A stretch of DNA of 64,000 nt from NCBI RefSeq assembly GCF_021462415.1, contig NZ_JAKEDS010000003.1, positions 186,001 to 250,000 of the forward strand. Reading direction: 5' to 3'. Shown in pieces: positions 18,183 to 27,081 of this stretch. The stretch's first letter is position 1. Each line of letters begins with the position of its first letter. Source of the DNA: Rhodohalobacter sp. 614A. GTDB lineage: Bacteria > Bacteroidota > Rhodothermia > Balneolales > Balneolaceae. A model generated the notes under the pieces. The model saw only the letters and a list, made by a program, of their open reading frames with translations. It did no database searches and was not told the origin of the DNA. A program made the translations under genes and the position numbers.

Positions 18183-19364
18183 ATCTAAATTCTCAAATAT
18201 TCCGGCAGCGCCCATTCCACCGCCTACACACATCGTTACCATTCCAAAACGCTTATTCAGTCGCTTCAAATCATAAAGAATCTGTGTAGTTAGTTTTGCT
18301 CCTGTACAACCAAGAGGATGACCCATTGCAATGGCTCCGCCGTTGATATTCACTTTTTCGGGATCCAAACCAGTCTCACGAATCACAGCGATGGATTGAG
18401 CTGCAAACGCTTCGTTTAGTTCAATCAGATCGATCTCTTCTTTTTTAATTCCCGTTTGGTTTAACACTTTCGGAATCGCCTCGACCGGCCCAATTCCCAT
18501 AATTTCAGGTGCGACGCCGGCTACAGAAAATCCGTGATATTTCGCGATGGGTGTCAACCCAAGTTCTTCGGCTTTTTCGAGAGTCATTACTATCACTCCT
18601 GCTGCGGCATCATTCATCTGCGAAGAATTTCCCGGTGTTACGGTCCCGCCTTGTTTAAAAACAGGGCGTAATCCGTTCAGGGCTTCAAGATTCGTATCCG
18701 GTCGCGGACCTTCATCTTTTTGGAACGTGAAATTCTCCTCTTCTACATCTCCATCGGCTGTTACAAATTTATGAGTAACTTCAACCGGTGTTATCTGGTC
18801 ATCAAAATAACCTTCTTCCCAAGCTTTAATGCATTTTTGATGACTCTTAAACGCGAATTCATCCTGATCCTCCCGGCTTACTCCATATTTTTCAGCCACA
18901 TTCTCTGCCGTTAATCCCATGCTGATATAGATCTCCGGATGATCTTCCGCGAGCTCCGGGTTCGGTTGAAATGATAATCCACCCATTGGCACCAAACTCA
19001 TCGACTCCACACCACCGGCAATGATAATATCCGCTCCGCCTGCCATAATTCGTTCAGCAGCCATCGCTATTGTCTGGAGTCCGGATGAACAAAATCGATT
19101 TACGGTCATTCCAGGCACCGAATCAGGAAGTCCGCCGAGTAACGCACACTGCCGGGCAATATTTAGGCCCTGTGATGCCTCAGGAAATGCGCATCCAACA
19201 ATGACATCATCAATCATGTCGGGCTCAACATTATCCGATTTTTTCATCAAATCCTTAATCACCTCTCCCATCAACGTATCGGGACGAGTAAACCGAAGTG
19301 ATCCTTTATTCGCTTTTCCACAGGCAGTTCGTTTGGCAGCTACGATTACAACATCGTTATTCAT
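18180..19364 (-). CDS. fadA: Thiolase, acetyl-CoA C-acyltransferase (FadA type)
   Basis: This 394-residue 3-ketoacyl-CoA thiolase catalyses the last step of beta-oxidation, releasing acetyl-CoA. The acylated cysteine is Cys92 in [10 protein letters not shown]. The C-terminal motifs [16 protein letters not shown] and [10 protein letters not shown] supply the histidine and second cysteine. Length is typical. It follows fadN in the same orientation, as in Bacillus-type fadNA operons, but the gap of about 400 bases holds an inserted element, and a sister insertion abuts its stop codon. The coding sequence itself is intact. Confidence 0.94.
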   Translation of the reverse strand: MNNDVVIVAAKRTACGKANKGSLRFTRPDTLMGEVIKDLMKKSDNVEPDMIDDVIVGCAFPEASQGLNIARQCALLGGLPDSVPGMTVNRFCSSGLQTIAMAAERIMAGGADIIIAGGVESMSLVPMGGLSFQPNPELAEDHPEIYISMGLTAENVAEKYGVSREDQDEFAFKSHQKCIKAWEEGYFDDQITPVEVTHKFVTADGDVEEENFTFQKDEGPRPDTNLEALNGLRPVFKQGGTVTPGNSSQMNDAAAGVIVMTLEKAEELGLTPIAKYHGFSVAGVAPEIMGIGPVEAIPKVLNQTGIKKEEIDLIELNEAFAAQSIAVIRETGLDPEKVNINGGAIAMGHPLGCTGAKLTTQILYDLKRLNKRFGMVTMCVGGGMGAAGIFENLD

Positions 19365-19366
19365 GA

Positions 19367-19754
19367 GTACATGGTTTTAAGTAAATGGTAGATAGACTAA
19401 TTTTTGTTGAGAGTCTTAATCAGCGCGTGAATCATTTTATGCAGTTCAACCAAGGATTGTATAATCTCTTCAAATTGATCTTGCTTGATAAAGCCGAGAT
19501 TTTTTGAAATAGTAAGTTGAGTCTCCAATTCATAACTCGAACCTTTTGAAATATTCAAAAATCGTTTGAATTCTTTTTTTGATTGTCGCCCAGCGCCTTC
19601 AGCGATATTTGAACTGATTGAAACCACAGATCGTCTCATTTGAGAAACAATTCCATACATTTCATTTTAATTTGATTCATATTTACATCTGTATGAACCA
19701 AGTTCGACCAAATCCTTACTAAAACTATCTACCATCTACTTAAAACTATCTACT
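19367..19754. mobile_element. Inverted-repeat element carrying a four-helix-bundle gene, between fadA and fadN
   Basis: The arms 19367-19396 and 19725-19754 are inverted copies of each other, with about 3 mismatches over 28 bases. They are built from the same units as the element at 18028-18182. They enclose one short reading frame of the IVP/four-helix-bundle family. The right arm is an exact 30-base direct repeat of 18152-18181. The element ends eight bases from the fadN stop and two bases from the fadA start, so it fills the whole intergenic gap. Confidence 0.65.
19397..19660 (-). CDS. Four-helix-bundle protein (23S rRNA IVP family), 5'-truncated
   Basis: This 87-residue remainder belongs to the IVP/S23 family of four-helix-bundle proteins, which are encoded in rRNA intervening sequences, as the Avd accessory of diversity-generating retroelements, and as many solo copies. 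The signature YGIVSQMRRS...ISSNIAEGAGR is intact. Full members start about 30 residues earlier. Here the two codons just upstream (Asn-Glu, expected in the family) are preceded by an in-frame TAA, so the first helix has been lost or the gene is decaying. The stop codon abuts the left repeat arm. No reverse transcriptase or variable gene is nearby. Confidence 0.7.
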   Translation of the reverse strand: MYGIVSQMRRSVVSISSNIAEGAGRQSKKEFKRFLNISKGSSYELETQLTISKNLGFIKQDQFEEIIQSLVELHKMIHALIKTLNKN

Positions 19755-19762
19755 GCCTTCAA

Positions 19763-22123
19763 CTAATTCCTCAAAGGTTTTCCCGTCTTCAACATATGCT
19801 CCATTCGCTTATGGGTTCTTTCATCTTGAAAACAATCCAAAATCGCTTCTCTTTCAAGGTTTAAGATGGCTGATTCAGATACTTTCTGAGCCTCACTGAT
19901 ATCGCCACCTGTTAAAACGTTGGCAACTTTTCTTGTCAATACTTTATCGTATTCAGTTGCAAAATTTCCTTCATTCATGATATACAACATGATGTTCAAT
20001 ACACTAAAGCCCGTTTTTCCAAGGAGCTTAACTTTGGGTTCAACCGGCGGACAATATCCCTGATCAGCCAATACTTTTGCATGATTTTTTGCTGTTTTCA
20101 GGATCAAGTCACGGTTCATCACAATCGCATCTGACGATCTAAGGTATCCCAGCACTTTTGCTTTTTGTGCACTATCAGAAACTTTCGCTAACCCGATAGT
20201 TTTGAACGCATGCTTTAGATATGGCAACGGATCTGCATCTTCGGATTCCTGAACTTTCTCCATAGCCCGAAGCAACAATTCCTTTGTGCCTCCGCCGGCT
20301 GGAATCAACCCAACTCCCAATTCCACGAGTCCGGCATAGAGTTCGTGATGGGCCACAACTTTGTCACAGTGCATCATAAATTCAACACCGCCGCCAAAAG
20401 TTCTTCCGGACACAGCAGCCACGACTGGAAAAGGTTGATATCGCAGTCCGACCGCTACTCTCTGAAAATTTTCAACAGCTTCTTTCACTCTGGCAAAATC
20501 TCCGTCCTTCAATGCCTGACCAGCCTCTGCCAGGTTAGCACCGTAACTGAAATTCTCGTTGTCATGACCGATAACTAATCCTTCAAATTTTTCCTTAACA
20601 ATTTCACACGCTTTCTCAACCGATTGAACCAACTCAAATCCAAGTGTCTGCTGTTTGGTTCTGAATTCAAACAGGGCAATTCCATCACCCATATCATATA
20701 AACCGGCACTTTTATTCCCCCAAATCTCTTTATTTTGATTTTTTAGAATATTAACGGTAATTGCATCTTTCGCCGGTGGCGGAATGGATTCTGCTTCTCC
20801 TGATACAAGGTTATAAACGGTCCCATTTTCATAGAATGAATCACGACCGTTGTCTAACATCGTTTGAATGGAATCAGGAACGTCCCGGCCTTCTGAGATC
20901 ATTCGTTTTACCGATTCCCGTACGCCAATGGCATCCCATCGTTGAAACGGACCCAATTCCCAATTGAATCCCCATTGCATCGCTCGATCAATCGATTCAA
21001 CAGATTCCGTAATCTCCGGAATTCGATTTGCTGCATAAAGCAACAGATCACAATGAATTTCCCACAGGAATTTTCCAACTTCATCATCCTGGTTGACTAA
21101 ATAGTTAAGTCGCTCTTCTGATGTTTTATACTTCTTCTTTGCCTCCTTAACTGAATCAAAAGTAGTCTCTTCCTGAGGTTCATATTCTAAACTATCCGGA
21201 TTAATTACATGATACTCAGTACCGTTTTCCGTTTTCGTTTTCTTATAAAATCCCTTTCCGGTTTTATTTCCATGAGCACCTTCCTCTACCATTTTTTTGA
21301 AAGATTCAGGCAATTCAAAAATCTCTCGTCTCTCATCATTTGGCACAGCCGGAAGTAGATTTTCAGCAACGTGATTCAGCACATCCAATCCAGCCATATC
21401 GGCTGTTCGAAATGTGGCGGCTTTAGAATATCCGGTCAGAGTTCCTGTCAGTTCATCAATCTCTTCAATTCGGAACTTTCCGTCAAAAAACCAGGGCATG
21501 ATAGATGCCATTGAAAACACACCAATTCTATTCGCTATAAAGTTTGGTGTGTCTTTACATTGAACAATGCCTTTGCCAAGAATCTTCTCACAAAAACCGG
21601 TCATATATTCTACCACTTCCCCGGAGGTATCATTCGTAGGAATGATTTCCAGAAGTTTCATATATCTTGGCGGATTAAAGAAATGTGTTCCCAAAAAATG
21701 ATTTCTGAAGTCTTCCGAACAATCCTCTCCAATTTTTGAAATAGGCAAGCCAGATGTGTTAGAGCTTACAATTGTATCAGATTTTCGAACGTTTTCAATG
21801 TTAGACATCATCTCTTTTTTGATGTCCATCCGCTCTACAATCACTTCACAAACCCAATCAGCTTCAGAGATCCATTCTAGGTTATCCTCAAAATTTCCAG
21901 GTGTGATTCTGTCCGCCCAATCTGATATTGCGAGCGGCGCCGGATTCATTTTTTGAAGTTTTTGAATCGCCTCTTCGGCCGTTTTATTCGGCAGATCGGG
22001 ATCATCAGATTTCAGGTCGAGTAACTTTACTTTCAAACCGGCATTGATACAGTGGGCCGCAATTTGGCTTCCCATTACGCCGGCTCCAAGAATAACTACA
22101 TTTTGGATATTGTATTTGTGCAT
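19763..22123 (-). CDS. fadN: 3-hydroxyacyl-CoA dehydrogenase / enoyl-CoA hydratase fusion (FadN type)
   Basis: This bifunctional beta-oxidation enzyme has 786 residues, close to Bacillus FadN. The order is dehydrogenase first: the NAD-binding motif GAGVMGSQIA lies at residues 14-23 and the dehydrogenase C-terminal domains run to about 460. The crotonase-like hydratase domain begins at about 480 (NFSYGANL, then the SGRTFGGGVEFMMHCD oxyanion region). This order is the reverse of proteobacterial FadB. It is predicted to hydrate enoyl-CoA and oxidise 3-hydroxyacyl-CoA. It sits 52 bases downstream of the acyl-CoA ligase gene and upstream of the thiolase. Confidence 0.92.
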   Translation of the reverse strand: MHKYNIQNVVILGAGVMGSQIAAHCINAGLKVKLLDLKSDDPDLPNKTAEEAIQKLQKMNPAPLAISDWADRITPGNFEDNLEWISEADWVCEVIVERMDIKKEMMSNIENVRKSDTIVSSNTSGLPISKIGEDCSEDFRNHFLGTHFFNPPRYMKLLEIIPTNDTSGEVVEYMTGFCEKILGKGIVQCKDTPNFIANRIGVFSMASIMPWFFDGKFRIEEIDELTGTLTGYSKAATFRTADMAGLDVLNHVAENLLPAVPNDERREIFELPESFKKMVEEGAHGNKTGKGFYKKTKTENGTEYHVINPDSLEYEPQEETTFDSVKEAKKKYKTSEERLNYLVNQDDEVGKFLWEIHCDLLLYAANRIPEITESVESIDRAMQWGFNWELGPFQRWDAIGVRESVKRMISEGRDVPDSIQTMLDNGRDSFYENGTVYNLVSGEAESIPPPAKDAITVNILKNQNKEIWGNKSAGLYDMGDGIALFEFRTKQQTLGFELVQSVEKACEIVKEKFEGLVIGHDNENFSYGANLAEAGQALKDGDFARVKEAVENFQRVAVGLRYQPFPVVAAVSGRTFGGGVEFMMHCDKVVAHHELYAGLVELGVGLIPAGGGTKELLLRAMEKVQESEDADPLPYLKHAFKTIGLAKVSDSAQKAKVLGYLRSSDAIVMNRDLILKTAKNHAKVLADQGYCPPVEPKVKLLGKTGFSVLNIMLYIMNEGNFATEYDKVLTRKVANVLTGGDISEAQKVSESAILNLEREAILDCFQDERTHKRMEHMLKTGKPLRN

Positions 22124-22175
22124 GTTTGAATAGTCAATCTAAAATGTTTGTATTAAAATCACTTCCTGGGAAGAA

Positions 22176-24023
22176 TTACTCATCTCCATTCCCATCCTCA
22201 TCTTCGTACATCGACTCAATCTGTTCACTGTACTTCTCATTGACAACATCACGCTTTACTTTCATTGTTGGTGTGAGTTCGTCATTGCCAACCGTCAGGG
22301 GCTGATCAAGGATTACAAACTTTTTAACACTTTCCCACGGCGAAAGGTGTCGGTTGGCCTTCTCCACTTCTTTCTGAATTAATGTCCGAACTCTATTGTC
22401 TTTTGAAATAGGTTCAGAGAGTTCATGTCCATCTCGTTTCAAGCGCCTTTTCACATTTGAAAATGACGGCACGATCAATGCCGAACAGAATTTTCGTTTA
22501 TAGCCAATCACAACAACCTGATCAATAAAACCGGAATTCAGCAATTGATTCTCAATATTTTGAGGAGCCACATACTTCCCGGTCGAAAGTTTAAACATGG
22601 ATTTTTTACGATCTGTGATATACAGGAAACCATCTTCGTCAATTTTTCCAACATCACCCGTTTTGAACCATCCATCCTCAGTAATCGCTTCGTCAGTTTT
22701 CTCTTTGTTATTGTAATATCCCTGCATAATGTTAGGACCTCTGGCAAGAATTTCTCCGTCTTCAGCAATTTTAATTTCCACATCGCGAAGGGGTTTTCCG
22801 GAAGAACCGATTCTCATCTCGCCCGGTTTTTGCACGGTAATCACGGGCGAAGTTTCAGTCAAACCGTAACCCTGTACACAGACCAACCCGATGGCATTCA
22901 TAAATTTAAACACTTCAGGTGATAGTGCGGCTCCTCCACTAACGGCACCTCGTAAATTGCCGCCAAACAATTCTCTGATTTCACTATAAACCAACTTATC
23001 TGCAATCTTATGCTTTATAGCAGATATACCTTTTGGAGGATGTTCAGGATCATAAGACTCCGTGAGATAGATTGCCCAATAATAGATATTCTTCTTAATC
23101 CCGGAAAATTCCTGTCCTTTTACTTTTACGCCCGTCTGAATTTTCTCGAGTAACCGCGGGACCGTAGCCAGGAAAAAAGGCTTCGCATATGAAAAATCAT
23201 CCCGGATTTCTTCAATGTTCTCCGTGTAAAAAATCCTGCACCCCATGGTTATATACATGTAATCAATCATCCGCTCAAACACATGAGAAAGCGGCAGATA
23301 CGAAATCACCGGTTCCAAATGAAACTCCTCTTCACCAAATGGAAGTTTATCCATCGAAGCCAACACATTCGAAGCAATGTTGTTATGCGTAAGCATCACT
23401 CCTTTCGGCATTCCGGTTGTGCCGGAAGTATATATTAATGTGGCTAAATCATCCGGTTGAACCTCAGACTTCAGGCTATCAAACAGATCCGGTTTTTCCT
23501 GCTGAAGTTTCTCCCCTGTTTTTAAGATAGAATCGAAGGATTTTAATTTTTTATGCTTGGTGCCAAAAAGAGAGATGACAGCTTTTACCGATTCCACATT
23601 TTTGATAAGAGGTTTTGTCTCGGCAAAAATCTCATCGTCAGATACAATGTGAACAACGGTATCCGAATTTTGCAAAATGTACTTAATCTGTTCACCGGGT
23701 TGAGTGGAATAGATGGGCACATCAGCCGCACCGATGGACAAAATGGCAAGATCACAGATCAACCATTCGGTGGAATTCTCGGCATGTATAGAAACTTTAT
23801 CACCGGCGCGGACTCCCAAATCATACAATCCAAGAGCAAAATGGATCACTTTTGTTCTGAATTCCGATATGTCGGTTTCCTTCCATTTCCCTTTTCTTTT
23901 CGTGGATGAAATCATCCCTTCAGGATACTTTCCTAGCCCTTTAAAAAGTATCTCCGGCAGTGTATGTTTATCAGAATCCATGACATGAAACCGCTTTTTT
24001 AGTGAATAGGGGTTGGTTGACAC
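22176..24023 (-). CDS. fadD: Long-chain fatty-acid--CoA ligase (AMP-forming)
   Basis: This 615-residue ANL-superfamily ligase activates fatty acids to acyl-CoA with ATP. Motifs include the P-loop-like LIYTSGTTGMPKGVMLTH (about residue 200), the GYGLTETSP segment, the DGWFKTGDVG aspartate and the YITDRKKSMFKLSTGKYVAPQ hinge. Length and the N-terminal sequence resemble bacterial long-chain ligases of the FAA1/acsbg-like group. It is the first gene of the beta-oxidation cluster, divergent from a thioesterase. No acyl-CoA dehydrogenase gene is present in the window, so that step must be encoded elsewhere. Confidence 0.92.
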   Translation of the reverse strand: MSTNPYSLKKRFHVMDSDKHTLPEILFKGLGKYPEGMISSTKRKGKWKETDISEFRTKVIHFALGLYDLGVRAGDKVSIHAENSTEWLICDLAILSIGAADVPIYSTQPGEQIKYILQNSDTVVHIVSDDEIFAETKPLIKNVESVKAVISLFGTKHKKLKSFDSILKTGEKLQQEKPDLFDSLKSEVQPDDLATLIYTSGTTGMPKGVMLTHNNIASNVLASMDKLPFGEEEFHLEPVISYLPLSHVFERMIDYMYITMGCRIFYTENIEEIRDDFSYAKPFFLATVPRLLEKIQTGVKVKGQEFSGIKKNIYYWAIYLTESYDPEHPPKGISAIKHKIADKLVYSEIRELFGGNLRGAVSGGAALSPEVFKFMNAIGLVCVQGYGLTETSPVITVQKPGEMRIGSSGKPLRDVEIKIAEDGEILARGPNIMQGYYNNKEKTDEAITEDGWFKTGDVGKIDEDGFLYITDRKKSMFKLSTGKYVAPQNIENQLLNSGFIDQVVVIGYKRKFCSALIVPSFSNVKRRLKRDGHELSEPISKDNRVRTLIQKEVEKANRHLSPWESVKKFVILDQPLTVGNDELTPTMKVKRDVVNEKYSEQIESMYEDEDGNGDE

Positions 24024-24134
24024 TGTTACCCGATAAGTAACATTTTGTTCAGACTTTTAAAAATTTCTTACAAAAAAAGTTTATTTTTTGTTTTGTCAAC
24101 GCTTAATCGAAATGTGTAAATAGACGACTGGCCA

Positions 24135-24572
24135 ATGCAAATCGAAGACGAAATCAGAGAAAAGTTTGATCTCTTTTTTAAGAAGAAACAAAAAAACATG
24201 GCTCATGCCCTGGGGCTGGAATTTATTGTTGTGAGCCGTTCTGAAATGCGCGCTACCATGCCCGTAAATGAAAACACAACTCAACCGATGGGAATTCTTC
24301 ATGGCGGCGCTTCGGTTGCTTTAGCTGAAACACTGGCTTCCGTAGGTGGATATTTGAATTTGAGCGATGAAAACAAAATTGTCGTGGGACTTGAAATCAA
24401 TGCCAACCATGTGCGTCCGGTGACTGCCGGTAAAAAAGTAACGGGTATTTCAACACCAATTCACCGGGGAGCTCAAACACAGGTTTGGGAAACCCGGATT
24501 GAAAACGAGGATGGAAAACTGGTAAGCATTTCTCGCTGTACGCTTGCCGTCGTGAATAGAAGAAAGGCCTGA
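24135..24572 (+). CDS. PaaI-family hotdog thioesterase
   Basis: This 145-residue acyl-CoA or aryl-CoA thioesterase has the hotdog fold. The helix motif GILHGGASVALAETLASVGG (about 55-74) holds the catalytic glutamate in ALAE, as in PaaI, YdiI and MenI-type enzymes. The strand VVGLEINANHVRPV is also typical. It is transcribed away from fadD across a 111-base gap, so it could hydrolyse dead-end acyl-CoA, but the same family also serves menaquinone synthesis and phenylacetate degradation. Substrate is not determined. Confidence 0.85.
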   Translation: MQIEDEIREKFDLFFKKKQKNMAHALGLEFIVVSRSEMRATMPVNENTTQPMGILHGGASVALAETLASVGGYLNLSDENKIVVGLEINANHVRPVTAGKKVTGISTPIHRGAQTQVWETRIENEDGKLVSISRCTLAVVNRRKA

Positions 24573-24586
24573 AGACTAATCAAATT

Positions 24587-24913
24587 TTATCCGGTAATTC
24601 TGAATACACCGGGCTCTCTTTCTGCTTCTTCATTGGGCTGAATAAAAGAACTAGACGGTTTCAACACTTTCTCAAACAGAAACAAAAGTGATGATTTTGT
24701 TTGCAGGAGTTCTTCATCAGAAATATTTTCATCATTCTTCAATTGAGAGAGGAAGAGATCTTTATGCCACTCTCTAATTTGGGAAGCATGTGTTAATGAC
24801 ATCCTGTCCATGAAATGGCGTGCTACACGAATCATGGTTCTCTCGGTTGGATAGCCGGCCTCTTTGCGGCGAATTTCAATGCGTAGTTTGGAAAGAATAA
24901 GCGCTCGGTTCAT
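24587..24913 (-). CDS. Small protein resembling the core-binding (SAM-like) domain of tyrosine recombinases
   Basis: This 108-residue protein has no full match I can name. Residues about 5-58 (LRIEIRRKEAGYPTERTMIRVARHFMD..., then HASQIREWHKDLFLSQL) follow the pattern of the N-terminal core-binding domain of phage-type or integron integrases, which bind DNA as a four-helix clamp. The catalytic domain is absent and replaced by a short acidic tail, EPGVFRITG. It could be a domesticated DNA-binding domain or a remnant. It is convergent with the thioesterase gene. Confidence 0.5.
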   Translation of the reverse strand: MNRALILSKLRIEIRRKEAGYPTERTMIRVARHFMDRMSLTHASQIREWHKDLFLSQLKNDENISDEELLQTKSSLLFLFEKVLKPSSSFIQPNEEAEREPGVFRITG

Positions 24914-25028
24914 AAAATTTCCTTTTTAATTGTATGAACCGGATTTCACGAATCCCTTACAGAAAATTTTCAGTGATTGTTTTTTTCGCTAAATCTGTAG
25001 TATTTACTTCAGTTCTATAAACAATCAC

Positions 25029-25106
25029 TCGTCATTACGAACACAACGAAATAATCTCAAGCTAACAATTCGGAACTGTCGTGCACATTCACTTGCTCGC
25101 AATGAC
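25029..25106. repeat. Degenerate GTCATTGCGAG-type intergenic palindromic repeat
   Basis: The left arm GTCATTACGAACACAACGAA (25031-25050) and right arm TTGCTCGCAATGAC (25092-25105) match the widespread intergenic repeat whose ends read GTCATTGCGAGC...GCTCGCAATGAC. Here the left arm has drifted. It fills part of the 211-base gap before the VOC gene. A half-copy is at 30954-30980. Confidence 0.6.
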
Positions 25107-25124
25107 TTTAACACATCTAAAATC

Positions 25125-25508
25125 ATGAAAAATAATAAAGCAGTTACAGTTGGATGGTTTGAAATTCCTACCCAGGACATGGACCGAGCGATCAAATTTT
25201 ATGAAACTGTATTTGATTGTGAACTTTCCAGAAATACCATGGGAGATTTTGATATGGCATGGTTCCAATGGGATGACGACATAAAGGGCGCCGGCGGATC
25301 ACTTGTTCATCACGAACAATACACCCCCACCAAGGACGGAGTTCTTATCTACTTTTCTTCCGAAGATGTGGATATTGAACTTGGCCGAATCGAAGAAGCC
25401 GGCGGCAAAATCCTGAGGCCAAAAACTCAAATCAGCCCGGAGATGGGTTACATGGCACTTTTTATAGATACCGAAGGCAATCGCATGGCTTTGCATTCCG
25501 GGAAATAA
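25125..25508 (+). CDS. VOC family protein (glyoxalase/bleomycin-resistance fold)
   Basis: This 127-residue single-domain vicinal-oxygen-chelate protein has the paired beta-alpha-beta-beta-beta layout. The N-terminal VGWFEIPTQDMDRAIKFYETVF and C-terminal FIDTEGNRMALHS segments are typical of the PhnB/YdcJ-like subgroup often annotated as VOC protein. A metal-binding set is not obvious, and the substrate is unknown. It is monocistronic, just downstream of a degenerate repeat. Confidence 0.85.
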   Translation: MKNNKAVTVGWFEIPTQDMDRAIKFYETVFDCELSRNTMGDFDMAWFQWDDDIKGAGGSLVHHEQYTPTKDGVLIYFSSEDVDIELGRIEEAGGKILRPKTQISPEMGYMALFIDTEGNRMALHSGK

Positions 25509-25617
25509 GTGCACGTTTGTTTTAATAGCTGCTATTTTTAAATCTCGATATCTCAAATTAAGTTGAATTGTGATGATTATTTAAATCATTTGCGTTCAAG
25601 AAAATGATTTCAGTCTG

Positions 25618-26133
25618 ATGTGGTATAAAAATATCAAAGCTCAAAACTTCCTGATTCTTTCACTTTCACTCGTTGGAATCATCGGCTCAGTCTACGTTTT
25701 TAACCTGAAGTTAGAATTAAGTACAGAGGAACAACATCAGATTGAAACGTCTGTCTTATCCATGTTGGTCGATTATCTTTCCAATCATTCACAGATAGAA
25801 ACAGACTATTTCTTTATTGGCATTTCCGGTTCGGATCCATCCCCAGCCATTTTGAGTAGCTTTGATAACCATTACCCAGCCGTAGAACCCCTCTCTTCTT
25901 CGACAAAAACGTATGGATTTAGTGCACCCATCGTTCATAAATCAGATATCACAAAACGGGGTATTTCAATTGACCTGGAAATCCTGGAAAAAGAGACCAA
26001 CGGGAATGTGAAAGTGATCACTTCTCTTTACCAGGACAGAGCCTCATCGGCGAGGTATGAGTTTACGCTTGATAAGTTTAATGGAACGTTTCAGATTATT
26101 TCCTCAAAATTTCCGGATCGTTCTGCTTTCTGA
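25618..26133 (+). CDS. Hypothetical membrane-anchored protein
   Basis: This 171-residue protein has one N-terminal hydrophobic segment (residues 11-29) and a hydrophilic, probably periplasmic remainder. I recognise no domain. The C-terminal part (VKVITSLYQDRASSARYEFTLDKFNGTFQII) reads as beta-strands and may be a small lipocalin-like or cystatin-like fold, which is a guess. The following small membrane protein starts 20 bases after its stop, so the two are probably co-transcribed. Confidence 0.55.
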   Translation: MWYKNIKAQNFLILSLSLVGIIGSVYVFNLKLELSTEEQHQIETSVLSMLVDYLSNHSQIETDYFFIGISGSDPSPAILSSFDNHYPAVEPLSSSTKTYGFSAPIVHKSDITKRGISIDLEILEKETNGNVKVITSLYQDRASSARYEFTLDKFNGTFQIISSKFPDRSAF

Positions 26134-26153
26134 ACAAAAAATGCTTTATAGAT

Positions 26154-26540
26154 ATGAAAAAATTCAACAAAGGAATTATGGTTGCCAGCGGGATTCTGAA
26201 TGGAATCCTGGGAATAGTGTTAACTTTTCTCCCCCAGGAAATTGGAGGTTGGCTTGGATTGGCCTCTGAAACAGAGGCCGGAGTTTTAGCCTTTCAACTT
26301 TTGGGTGGCGCCTTATTTGGCTTGGGACTCATCAATTATATGGGCAGAAATGCCATTCTTGGCGGTATTTACGGCAAACCAATTCTTCTCGGAAATATGG
26401 TTTTTCACTTCATTGCAGCGCTGGACTTGATCCGATTTATATTTGATGCCGATCAGTTTGGTTTCCTGATGGTGGTTGCCATGTTATACACTTTTTTAGC
26501 TGCAGCATTTATACGAATGAACTTTACTTCTGCGGCATAA
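26154..26540 (+). CDS. Small integral membrane protein, four predicted helices
   Basis: This 128-residue hydrophobic protein has membrane segments near residues 8-27, 43-62, 75-95 and 101-122. No charged catalytic motif is visible. It resembles the many short DUF-type membrane proteins of this phylum, but I cannot name the family. It lies 20 bases downstream of a membrane-anchored hypothetical gene. Confidence 0.6.
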   Translation: MKKFNKGIMVASGILNGILGIVLTFLPQEIGGWLGLASETEAGVLAFQLLGGALFGLGLINYMGRNAILGGIYGKPILLGNMVFHFIAALDLIRFIFDADQFGFLMVVAMLYTFLAAAFIRMNFTSAA

Positions 26541-26576
26541 ACCGGCAAAATGGATGACAACCCCTTTCTCAGGAGA

Positions 26577-26999
26577 TCATTCGTCCATACGAGACCACTC
26601 TTCAATTTCGATGTAGCTTGATTTACCATCTGCATTTCTAAACACAAGCCGGTCAGATTTGTCCACGGTTTCTGAAGTTTCAGCGAGCACCGAAGACCTC
26701 ATAATGATTCGCGCCTGTATACGCACACCATTTTCAGTGGTATCGGTAATTTCTGCCGGAAAAGATTTTTTCTTTCGGAAAATAATGTACTCCGGGTTCG
26801 CCCCGTCGGGCAAACCGTTTACAATTAATGCAAGATCCGTCCCCCTTTCCCGCACATCGGACTGTACAAGCGGTGCTTCGCTCCAGTGCCTGAAATTTGC
26901 CTGAATGACTTCAAGCCCCTCAATAGACGCTTCTTTGGCGGTTGAACAGCCAAACAAAATTATTACAAATGAAATAATAGTAATAAAGATGACTCTCAT
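26577..26999 (-). CDS. Small lipoprotein, function unknown
   Basis: This 140-residue predicted lipoprotein has the N-terminal hydrophobic stretch FITIISFVIILFGC, ending in a lipobox with the acylated cysteine at 18. The rest is a compact beta-rich domain without a recognised family; it is likely attached to the outer or inner membrane from the periplasm. It is divergent from the S41 lipoprotein protease gene across an 82-base gap. Confidence 0.65.
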   Translation of the reverse strand: MRVIFITIISFVIILFGCSTAKEASIEGLEVIQANFRHWSEAPLVQSDVRERGTDLALIVNGLPDGANPEYIIFRKKKSFPAEITDTTENGVRIQARIIMRSSVLAETSETVDKSDRLVFRNADGKSSYIEIEEWSRMDE

Positions 27000-27081
27000 A
27001 AGTTTTAAATTATGTGAATTGAACTCTCATTGTTCTATCATATTATCCTTACATCATCAACAGATAATAAAAGAATATCGT

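Noticed and set aside
18028-19754. CRISPR array
   Set aside because: The four repeat arms are in inverted pairs with irregular spacing and contain genes between them; no cas genes are present.
26905-27081. Upstream extension of the S41 lipoprotein gene
   Set aside because: The 59 extra residues would bury the lipoprotein signal that starts at 27082 and overlap the divergent lipoprotein gene.
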